Shown here: piece by piece, positions 14,525 through 20,029 of the stretch
Layout of the letters: the number at the start of each line of letters is the position of its first letter
How positions within the stretch are numbered: position 1 is the first letter of the stretch
Assembly (NCBI GenBank): GCA_002495845.1
Contig: DAHF01000042.1
Coordinates: 258-20,286 of the forward strand
Source: Sulfolobus sp. UBA167
GTDB taxonomy: Archaea; Thermoproteota; Thermoprotei_A; Sulfolobales; Sulfolobaceae
DNA length: 20,029 bases
Reading direction: 5' to 3'
Notes under the pieces: model-generated
Database searches by the model: none
The model's input: the letters and a program-made list of their open reading frames with translations, nothing else
What the model was told of the DNA's origin: nothing
Made by a program: the position numbers and the translations under genes

Positions 14525-14971
14525 CTAAGATTTGTTATTATATTTATTTTTCACCTCCATGAAGGCCATCTTCAGGATTTGTTTGACGTTCTCATAGGTA
14601 TCAAGTTGTTCTATCTCTTCATGGGAGAACCATTTCCCGTCGAGTAGACTACCTCCAATTCTATTGACCAGAAATATCATATCGTAGTGAAGATGTGTAA
14701 CGTCTGGATAATTCACCGTTTCCATTGAAATGGTTATAGGTAGTGGTTCCGGAGAGACTGAAGGGTCATTCGTGTCGAATCTCTCACCTACCACATTAAC
14801 CTTTAGACCGGTCTCCTCCAAGAACTCTCTCTCTGCTGCCTCGCGTGGTGTCTCATTCTCCTCAACGTGACCTCCTGGGTATAACCACTTCCCTAACTTC
14901 TTATGTTTTATTAACAAGACCTTATCGCCCTCTATGAGTATACCTCCAGCTACAATGCATTTCTTTACCAT
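14525..14971 (-). CDS. Nudix hydrolase
   Basis: A 148-residue Nudix protein. The Nudix box GX5EX7REUXEEXGU is perfect: G34, E40, R48, E49, E52, E53, G55 (GGHVEENETPREAAEREF, LEETGL). It hydrolyses a nucleoside diphosphate linked to another group (NTP, NDP-sugar, ADP-ribose or similar) with Mg2+; the Glu pair binds the metal. The strand VTHLHYDMIFLV (91-102) is common in small housecleaning members; substrate unknown. The frame extends 34 codons upstream to 15073, but I place the start at the ATG at 14971. The domain begins there (MVKKCIVAGGIL), and a TATA-like GCTTATTTTT (14993-15002) sits 26 bp upstream, inside the longer version. Transcribed towards the MFS gene (convergent). Confidence 0.85.
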   Translation of the reverse strand: MVKKCIVAGGILIEGDKVLLIKHKKLGKWLYPGGHVEENETPREAAEREFLEETGLKVNVVGERFDTNDPSVSPEPLPITISMETVNYPDVTHLHYDMIFLVNRIGGSLLDGKWFSHEEIEQLDTYENVKQILKMAFMEVKNKYNNKS

Positions 14972-14992
14972 GAGGTCTGTATGAGAAGCTGG

Positions 14993-15002
14993 AAAAATAA
15001 GC
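14993..15002 (-). promoter_or_regulatory. TATA box of the Nudix gene
   Basis: GCTTATTTTT on the minus strand, centred near 14997, 26 bp before the ATG at 14971. It supports the shorter protein. Confidence 0.5.
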
Positions 15003-15160
15003 GTTGCATAGAGTTTTTCTCTTCTTCTCACGCTAAATTTCAGATTACTTTCATGTGCATCTCTTCGTTTCAAGAATAATGAGATGGAAAAGACCTTATG
15101 TATGTATCAGATAGAGACGACAGGGAGATTGTTTAATACATTTTCGCTTCCTTAAAGTTA

Positions 15161-15170
15161 AATATTTAAT
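15161..15170 (+). promoter_or_regulatory. TATA box of the FAH-family gene
   Basis: AATATTTAAT centred 26 bp before the GTG at 15192, for leaderless initiation. An ATG at 15190 is out of frame and immediately followed by a stop. Confidence 0.5.
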
Positions 15171-15191
15171 TTACGCCTTTACCCTACTCAT

Positions 15192-16043
15192 GTGAAAATA
15201 GGTTACGCCTTACTCGACGATGGAAGAGGAGCAGTGCTCCTGAAGGATGGAAAAGCATACCAGCCTGAGAATGAAGCATTTTCGTGTGTTTTTCAAGATA
15301 CCTCAAAGGTGATCTCAGGGTTCGAGGAGATCAAGTCGCTTAAGATGAAGGAAGTTAAGGTGAAGAAGTTTCTTCCCCCAGTATATCCGGAGAAGATATT
15401 CCTGCCGGCGGTGAACTTCAGATCACACTCGAAGGAATCCTCCATGAGTCCTCCAAGCGAACCATACTTCTTCACGAAGTTCAGAAATGCCTTAGTGGGA
15501 ATAGGTGATCCAATAGTCATCCCCCCTTACCTCAAGAAGGTAGACTACGAGGGAGAGATAGGAATTGTAATAGGGAAGAAGTGTAAGGACGTCGAAAAGG
15601 AGAAAGCCATGGAATGTGTCTTCGGGTTTACCATAGTAAACGACGTCAGCTTCAGGGACTACCAGTTCCCTGGTATTCAGCACTATGGGTTGAACTGGGT
15701 TAAGGGAAAAGGGCTAGACACCGCACTTCCCGTAGGACCTTGGATAGTATCACGTAATGAAGTAAACGTTGAGGATCTGAGAATAATTACAAAGGTGAAT
15801 GGAAGAAAAGTGCAGGACGGAGGAATCGACGACATGATATTCGATATACCTTCCTTAGTGTCTTATTTGACGAAGGGAATTACACTACTCCCTGGTGACT
15901 TAATCACTACCGGCACTCCTGCTGGTGTGGGGGAATTCGGAGAGAAGAATTACCTCAAGGACGGTGACGTAGTCTCAGTTGAGGTCCCACAAGTGGGTTT
16001 ACTTTGGAACTACGTGAAGGTTGAGGGCGAAAAGAACAAGTGA
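15192..16043 (+). CDS. Fumarylacetoacetate hydrolase family enzyme
   Basis: A 283-residue FAH-superfamily protein, full length for the single-domain type. Metal ligands are E120 and E122 in VDYEGEIGIVIGKKC and D151 in FTIVNDVSFRDYQ; the substrate loop GTPAGVG lies at 241-247; FLPAVNFRSHSKE (70-82) matches the N-terminal family block. Members cleave or isomerise 2-oxo acids with Mg2+ or Mn2+: acylpyruvate hydrolysis, 2-hydroxyhepta-2,4-diene-1,7-dioate isomerisation, oxaloacetate decarboxylation. The reaction here is not decidable. It does not resemble what I recall of the Sulfolobus 2-keto-3-deoxy-arabinonate dehydratase, a more divergent family member. GTG start at 15192 chosen by the TATA spacing and by the lack of upstream in-frame alternatives. 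Apparently monocistronic. Confidence 0.88.
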   Translation: MKIGYALLDDGRGAVLLKDGKAYQPENEAFSCVFQDTSKVISGFEEIKSLKMKEVKVKKFLPPVYPEKIFLPAVNFRSHSKESSMSPPSEPYFFTKFRNALVGIGDPIVIPPYLKKVDYEGEIGIVIGKKCKDVEKEKAMECVFGFTIVNDVSFRDYQFPGIQHYGLNWVKGKGLDTALPVGPWIVSRNEVNVEDLRIITKVNGRKVQDGGIDDMIFDIPSLVSYLTKGITLLPGDLITTGTPAGVGEFGEKNYLKDGDVVSVEVPQVGLLWNYVKVEGEKNK

Positions 16044-16077
16044 AGCAGAACACAAAGAGAGAGGAAAAGAAGTAGTT

Positions 16078-16635
16078 TCAACAATACTTAGAGTATATTT
16101 TAAAGTAATCTGAGAACCCCGCTAACATCCTCTTTTCGTAATACAAGGATATCAAAACGGTAGCTGTGGATAGACCAGCAATGAACATTGAATCTGTGGG
16201 GAAACCTAGAACAAACATGAGGAGGCTGATCGTAGTTAGAAGCATCGATGTTGAAGAAGAAACTAGGGTATAATAGTAACTGTTCTCGAAGTTCTTCATC
16301 AGGAAACCTATCTTCCTTTCGACGTTCATGAGTGAGGATAGCCCTCCTAGCTTCTTTCTCACTTTAGGCCATCGTCTCTCGAGTTCCTTTATGAAGACGT
16401 CACCGTTTATTTTCATACTAGCCCCTATTATGGACTCCTCTATGAGGGAAGATGCCTCCTCCGAGGAGAGGAAACTTATCAGGCTCTTAAAGGTGAGGAA
16501 GACTAATTTATCTTCAAGCTTCTCATTTTCCTCCTTTATCGAAGCTAGCCTTCTCCTCACGTAATAGAGGAAAACTGATGAAACTACAGTAAGAAATGTA
16601 GGTATCAGCAGGAATGCTAGATCTGGACTATTCAT
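16078..16635 (-). CDS. Small membrane protein, partner of winged-helix protein
   Basis: 185 residues. TM1 about residues 5-26 (DLAFLLIPTFLTVVSSVFLYY), then a basic and charged coiled-coil stretch (RRRLASIKEENEKLEDKL, 27-44), a soluble domain of about 80 residues, and two further TM helices at about 120-145 and 150-168, ending in a short charged tail. By charge the central domain faces the cytoplasm. No family recognised. Its ATG overlaps the end of the upstream winged-helix gene by 8 nt, so the two are translated from one message. A membrane-tethered sensing module or an antagonist of the regulator is possible; this is inference from context. Confidence 0.7.
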   Translation of the reverse strand: MNSPDLAFLLIPTFLTVVSSVFLYYVRRRLASIKEENEKLEDKLVFLTFKSLISFLSSEEASSLIEESIIGASMKINGDVFIKELERRWPKVRKKLGGLSSLMNVERKIGFLMKNFENSYYYTLVSSSTSMLLTTISLLMFVLGFPTDSMFIAGLSTATVLISLYYEKRMLAGFSDYFKIYSKYC

Positions 16636-16918
16636 TAGCTAAATCTTCATTTATAGAGTTTAAAAGTGTTACCAATTCAGTTTCTAGAGACCTTATTTTA
16701 CGCAAATTCTCCAGAAGCCTCTTGCCCTTGGCAGTGATCTTGTATTCTCCTTCTTTTTCTTCAATGAGACCGTTGCTCATCATTATGTTAATGTACTTTT
16801 TCGTTAAAGTAAAGCTCAAGTTAGCGTTCTTCATCAACGAGGAGGTCTTGTTATAACCCTTGTCTATTACCTCTAATATATCACCAACTATCTCCGCATT
16901 CGATCTTTTGACTCTCAT
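16628..16918 (-). CDS. Small winged-helix DNA-binding protein (HTH_45-like)
   Basis: 96 residues. Winged helix at about 8-66: AEIVGDILEVIDKGYNKTSS, then LMKNANLSFTLTKKYINIM as helix-turn-helix, and a wing EEKEGEYKITAKG, followed by a leucine-rich helix (KRLLENLRKIRSLETELV) probably for dimerisation. It shares order and key positions with the 3721-4053 protein (KRS/RRS start, KGY/SGY, GLIEEKE/GIVEQRE, ITAKG/LTEKG), so the two are paralogues of one archaeal regulator family. First gene of a two-gene operon; the next gene, for a membrane protein, overlaps by 8 nt. A TATA-like ATTAAAA at 16943-16949 lies about 26-28 bp upstream, giving an almost leaderless message. Target unknown; autoregulation is plausible. 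Confidence 0.78.
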   Translation of the reverse strand: MRVKRSNAEIVGDILEVIDKGYNKTSSLMKNANLSFTLTKKYINIMMSNGLIEEKEGEYKITAKGKRLLENLRKIRSLETELVTLLNSINEDLANE

Positions 16919-16942
16919 AAGAACTGTTTATCGAGTTTGTCA

Positions 16943-16949
16943 TTTTAAT
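16943..16949 (-). promoter_or_regulatory. TATA box of the winged-helix/membrane operon
   Basis: ATTAAAA on the minus strand, centred 28 bp before the ATG at 16918. Confidence 0.4.
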
Positions 16950-17072
16950 CTTTTCTATATACACTCTAACCTTAATGCCAATTTTACATTCACTTTTCTA
17001 TTTGATAAGAGGTAGGAAAAAGTACACACATATATACTTACTTCTCGCATGAAAGCAGATCCAAAGACATGT

Positions 17073-17726
17073 TCAGCTCTTGTTATCCTGAACCTGCCCT
17101 TCATTCTTTGGCTGGGGTTCCTCCTCTTTTTTCTTCTGTTCCTCGCTAGCGTAAAGCTTGTCGAGAACCAGCTTGAGCTTCTCAGCGTCCTTTTCTCCAC
17201 GGTACCTTGAAACAAGCTTCATGAGAACCTCAAGTTCCCTCTTGGAAGGCTTGCCCTCCAGAAGTGGGACTAACTTAGATAAGAAATCCTTGTTTATCGC
17301 GTCCACTATGTCAAGGTATTCTGGTAAAGTCAAAGACGGAGAGCTCTTCATCAAGTTTAAAATGGAGTCAGATAATATGACCGCTATCTCTTTTACCGAG
17401 TTCAAGATTACCTCGGCCTTGTCTTTGTCTTGAGCCTTGGATAACTCCTTCAATGCTTCTAACTTCTCCGCTAGCCTATACTTCTGTAACTCTAGAGCTA
17501 TCATGGATTCCCTTATGTCCTTTGACGCCACGTAGCGGACTTCCCTGCCGTCCCTGAGGATGTTGATGCTACCATCGAAATAGAGGTCCTCAAGTACATG
17601 AGATAAGGTATCCTTGCTCATCACTAAGCTCATGCTTTGGAATAAATCGTCTCTATCTATCCCCGCAGGCCCTCCTTGGGCTATGCTGATAACGACAATT
17701 CTATGTTTCTTGTCGAGAAATTCCAT
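17073..17726 (-). CDS. HTH plus helical-domain protein, divergent from the mevalonate operon
   Basis: 217 residues. The N-terminal 70 residues look like a winged helix (MEFLDKKHRIVVISIAQGGP; LSHVLEDLYFDGSINILRDG; REVRYVASKD). Residues 70-195 are almost all helix, with a coiled-coil-like region at 78-110, and the last 25 residues form a charged disordered tail rich in E, K, Q and P (EEQKKKEEEPQPKNEGQVQD). No ligand or metal site is seen, and I recognise only a likely Sulfolobales-type conserved protein. It is transcribed divergently from phosphomevalonate kinase with only 36 bp between start codons, so it may regulate, or be co-regulated with, isoprenoid synthesis. Leaderless by TATA spacing. 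Confidence 0.7.
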   Translation of the reverse strand: MEFLDKKHRIVVISIAQGGPAGIDRDDLFQSMSLVMSKDTLSHVLEDLYFDGSINILRDGREVRYVASKDIRESMIALELQKYRLAEKLEALKELSKAQDKDKAEVILNSVKEIAVILSDSILNLMKSSPSLTLPEYLDIVDAINKDFLSKLVPLLEGKPSKRELEVLMKLVSRYRGEKDAEKLKLVLDKLYASEEQKKKEEEPQPKNEGQVQDNKS

Positions 17727-17762
17727 CGCTTAATTATTAAGGGGATTACTTAAATTATTGTC
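17727..17762. promoter_or_regulatory. Compact 36-bp divergent promoter
   Basis: Two TATA-like boxes lie within 36 bp between start codons: TTAATTATTAA (17730-17740) reading right, centred about 28 bp before the GTG at 17763, and ACTTAAATTA (17748-17757) for the minus-strand gene, centred about 26 bp before the ATG at 17726. Both transcripts would be leaderless, and the two preinitiation complexes would overlap. Confidence 0.55.
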
Positions 17763-18728
17763 GTGAAGTCGTTTTCATTTTCTTCCCCAGGAAAGGTGCT
17801 TTGGATAGGAAGTTATACGGTAGTCTTCGGGGGGATTTCCCATTCAATAGCTATAGACAGGAGAGTGAGGTGTACCTTGAGGGACGACGTGAAGGAGAAC
17901 GTGTTCTACACGTCTTACGGTAAGTTCATGGAAGGAGAGAACCCTGTCATTGACTCCGTGTTATCAGTGGTCAGGGAACACTTGGGAGACGTAAAGGGAG
18001 TTCAAGTTAGCCTGAATAACGATGAGGACTTCTCTTTCCAAGGAAAGAAGACGGGACTGGGGAGTTCCTCCGCATCAACCGTCTCCTTAACGGCGTGCCT
18101 TTACTACTATATAACGGGAAGGATTGATCTAGATGAAGTGCATTTCCTTTCCCAGAAGGCTAACTACATCAGGCAAGGAGGGATAGGGAGCGGTTTCGAT
18201 ATAGCTACTGCTGTGTACGGCAGTGTAAAGTACAAGAGGTTTTCAACTCCAAACGCAAGGGACTGGAAGGTAGAGAAAGTCCAGTTTCCCAGAGATTACG
18301 AGATAATTCTGGGGTTCACAGGTAGGAGTGCGGACACGGTGAACTTGGTGAGGGAGTTCAGCAAGCTGAAGGACACGGACTGCTTCAAGGAATCATTTAA
18401 GGAAATTGAGAAAGACAATGAAATGGCCTTGAAATACTTGGAGAAGGGAGACCTCATAGAAGCAATACCTCACGTGAGGATGGCAAGGGTAGGCTTGAAA
18501 TTGCTGGCTGAGAAGGTAGGAGTGAAACTCGAGAGCGAACAGGAGAGAAAGATCCTCTATGAGACTGAAAAGAGAGGGGCACTAATAGCGTTCTCTCCCG
18601 GGGCTGGAGGAGGAGACTCCCTCTTGGCGATAGGGAAGGAGATGGAACGAGTGAAGGCGTTCTGGGAAAGCGTGGGCATCAAGGTTATAAAAGTGAAAGA
18701 GGATAGGGGACTGACTAAGGATGCTTGA
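17763..18728 (+). CDS. Phosphomevalonate kinase
   Basis: A 321-residue GHMP-family kinase of the Sulfolobales phosphomevalonate kinase type. Motif 1 SSPGKVLWIGSYTVVFGG (7-24); ATP-binding motif 2 KTGLGSSSAST (96-106); likely catalytic Asp146 in GSGFDIATAVYG; motif 3 SPGAGGGDSLLA (278-289). It converts mevalonate-5-phosphate and ATP to the diphosphate, in the cytosol, and feeds the decarboxylase encoded next, whose start overlaps its stop by 8 nt. The product leads to isopentenyl diphosphate for archaeal lipids. GTG start at 17763 fits a leaderless transcript and puts the PGK motif at its usual distance from the N-terminus. Mevalonate kinase is the main alternative, but the WIGSYTVVFGG block and the gene order favour phosphomevalonate kinase. 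Confidence 0.85.
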   Translation: MKSFSFSSPGKVLWIGSYTVVFGGISHSIAIDRRVRCTLRDDVKENVFYTSYGKFMEGENPVIDSVLSVVREHLGDVKGVQVSLNNDEDFSFQGKKTGLGSSSASTVSLTACLYYYITGRIDLDEVHFLSQKANYIRQGGIGSGFDIATAVYGSVKYKRFSTPNARDWKVEKVQFPRDYEIILGFTGRSADTVNLVREFSKLKDTDCFKESFKEIEKDNEMALKYLEKGDLIEAIPHVRMARVGLKLLAEKVGVKLESEQERKILYETEKRGALIAFSPGAGGGDSLLAIGKEMERVKAFWESVGIKVIKVKEDRGLTKDA

Positions 18729-19701
18729 AGGAGAGGCAGAAGCGCCTTCTAACATAGCAATAGTGAAGTACTGGGGAAAGAGGGACGTATCTCTCAACTT
18801 ACCCCTCAATGACTCCCTGTCAATTTCCTTAGATGCGTTGAAAGTGACTACAAAAGTGCTTTTCGATCCTGCATTGAGCAAGGACGAAGTGAAGGTGAAC
18901 GGTGTTAAGATCTCCGACGAGGAAGTTAAGTCTTATGCATCAAGGGTTTTGGATAAAATGAGGGAGATCTCTGGGAAGAGGATATACGCGAAAGTGGAGT
19001 CTTGGTCTAACTTCCCTTCCTCAGCTGGGTTGGCTTCTTCAGCTGCGGGGATTGCTGCCCTGACGTTAGCTTCCTCTGATGCTTTAGGACTGGACATGAA
19101 CTTGAAGGAGCTATCCAAGGTAGCCAGAATAGGGTCAGGAAGCGCGTGTAGGAGCATGTACGGTGGCTTCGTGATATGGCACGCTGGAGTTAGAGATGAC
19201 GGAGAGGACTCCTTTTGTGAACAAGTTTTCCCCCATGACCACTGGAAGGAATTAGTAGACTTGATACCCATATTCACGGAGGAGAGGAAACGCGTTTCGT
19301 CAAGGAAGGGAATGGGAATATCCGTGGAGACGTCTAGACTTATGAAGTGCAGGCTAGAGTTCATCAGAGATACTTTCCCTTTGGTGTTGGACTCAATCAG
19401 GGACAGAGACGCTGAGAAGTTCTTCGAGATGACGATTAGGCATAGCAACAGCATGCATGCAATCATGATGGACTCTTTTCCTCCCTTAGTATACTTGAAT
19501 GCTATGTCCTTGAAGGTGATAGACCGCTTCGGAGACGGGAAAACCGCTGGATATACCTTCGATGCAGGTCCAAATCCCCATATCTTCACGTTAAGAAAGG
19601 ACGTAGAGGCTGTAGAGAATTCCTTGATGGAATTAGGGGCAATAAAAGTGGTTAAATCAAGCGTATCTGCAGGACCAAGGTTAGGGATGAAACATGATTA
19701 A
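18721..19701 (+). CDS. mvaD: Diphosphomevalonate decarboxylase
   Basis: A 326-residue GHMP-fold enzyme that phosphorylates and decarboxylates mevalonate diphosphate to isopentenyl diphosphate with ATP. Diagnostic blocks: EAPSNIAIVKYWGKRD (7-22, Lys17), the phosphate loop PSSAGLASSAAG (99-110), GSGSACRSMYGGFVIWHAG (138-156, with the Arg144 equivalent), and YTFDAGPNPHI (278-288) with Asp281, the equivalent of the catalytic Asp of the yeast enzyme. These residues mark a true decarboxylase rather than a mevalonate-3-kinase-like relative. It starts 8 nt before the stop of the kinase gene (GATGCTTGA), so the two are translationally coupled. The classical route is unusual in archaea but known in Sulfolobales. 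Full length compared with the family (about 320-400). Confidence 0.93.
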   Translation: MLEGEAEAPSNIAIVKYWGKRDVSLNLPLNDSLSISLDALKVTTKVLFDPALSKDEVKVNGVKISDEEVKSYASRVLDKMREISGKRIYAKVESWSNFPSSAGLASSAAGIAALTLASSDALGLDMNLKELSKVARIGSGSACRSMYGGFVIWHAGVRDDGEDSFCEQVFPHDHWKELVDLIPIFTEERKRVSSRKGMGISVETSRLMKCRLEFIRDTFPLVLDSIRDRDAEKFFEMTIRHSNSMHAIMMDSFPPLVYLNAMSLKVIDRFGDGKTAGYTFDAGPNPHIFTLRKDVEAVENSLMELGAIKVVKSSVSAGPRLGMKHD

Positions 19702-20029
19702 AACGATTTCCTCGTGAAAGCCTAGGATCTACCTAAGACTTTCTTCTCTACTCTTCAATGAGATCTTCTAACTTCATTGCCCATGAAGGTGATTAGCCTC
19801 GGTTCATCCCAGCTGTGAATTCAAGTCCCAGTCCGATGGAAGGACAAGTACATTTATGAGCCACAGAAACGATTCCGTTTCACCCTACATTCTCACTGGA
19901 TCGGTTCAAATAGCGTGATGATAACATAGCAGTTTTATATTAACGGGGGTTTAAGGGGGCGGAAGATACTTCTTGAGTGGATAGCCACCTTATATCTAAA
20001 TGTAAGAATGACCAATATACAACTGATGC
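19702..20029. other. Gene-poor 3' end, possible gene remnant and G-runs
   Basis: No intact gene is seen. A 36-codon plus-strand frame (19819-19929) reads protein-like (IQVPVRWKDKYIYEPQKRFR; FTLHSHWIGSNSVMI) but has no start and is cut by stops, so it may be a decayed fragment. TTTTATAT near 19932 precedes two G5 tracts (19945-19961) spaced by TTTAA. CTTATATCT near 19989-19997 could be a TATA box for a gene beginning beyond the edge (ATG at 20008 or 20026), but too little is visible to call it. Confidence 0.35.

Noticed and set aside
15192..16043. 2-keto-3-deoxy-arabinonate/xylonate dehydratase
   Set aside because: That Sulfolobus enzyme is a divergent FAH member; this protein carries the standard GTPAGVG and DYEGEIGIV blocks of the hydrolase/isomerase branch.
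18933..19589. 218-codon minus-strand frame
   Set aside because: Lies entirely antisense to the decarboxylase, whose full set of catalytic motifs is present on the plus strand; composition is that of a shadow frame.
19915..19975. C/D-box sRNA candidate beginning at GTGATGA
   Set aside because: No CTGA occurs within about 70 nt downstream; the next CTGA is at the window edge.
1..20029. CRISPR array, tRNA, rRNA or intact insertion sequence
   Set aside because: No regularly spaced repeats, cloverleaf-like segment, rRNA stretch, transposase or terminal inverted repeat was found on reading both strands by eye; a covariance-model scan would be decisive for RNAs.

Overview
The window looks like chromosomal DNA from a thermoacidophilic crenarchaeon of the order Sulfolobales. 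Metallosphaera-like is my best guess, from the moderate GC of the coding regions. Three things point this way. Most genes at the head of a transcription unit have a TATA-like box centred about 26 bp before the start codon, so their transcripts would be leaderless; Shine-Dalgarno-like sequences appear mainly inside operons. Arginine is mostly AGG/AGA. A phosphomevalonate kinase and diphosphomevalonate decarboxylase pair is present, and Sulfolobales are unusual among archaea in using this classical form of the mevalonate pathway. There are no rRNA, tRNA or CRISPR loci and no intact insertion sequence.

Layout. 1-963 is the 3' part of a secreted, sequon-rich surface-type protein broken by two frameshifts. 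1270-3550 carries a CBS-domain protein, then a two-gene operon of a DUF5752-like protein and a trehalose-synthase-type GT4 glycosyltransferase (TreT). 3721-5569 is an AT-rich, poorly conserved stretch: a winged-helix protein overlapping a second putative regulator, facing an orphan gene. 5570-6160 is gene-poor and looks like degraded membrane-protein sequence. 6161-8535 (minus) holds a DMT-family permease and a quinone-oxidoreductase-like MDR enzyme, separated by about 500 bp with only a remnant-like open frame. 8808-10416 (minus) is the conserved pair ACT-domain protein plus UPF0210/DUF711 protein.

Diverging from that pair, 10460-12657 is an esterase overlapping by ATGA an OLD/ABC-like ATPase homologue whose P-loop appears lost. 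An MFS transporter (12962-14428), a Nudix hydrolase (minus), a fumarylacetoacetate-hydrolase-family enzyme (plus), a winged-helix/membrane-protein pair (minus) and an HTH plus helical protein (minus) follow. The window ends with the phosphomevalonate kinase and diphosphomevalonate decarboxylase operon (17763-19701), which supplies isopentenyl phosphates for archaeal ether lipids, and a gene-poor 3' end.

The strongest lead for something undescribed is the esterase/P-loop-less ATPase operon. Next are the two operons in which a small winged-helix protein of one family overlaps a lineage-specific partner, and the 36-bp divergent promoter that ties an unknown HTH protein to the mevalonate genes. 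All family assignments come from reading motifs by eye; no database search was run.
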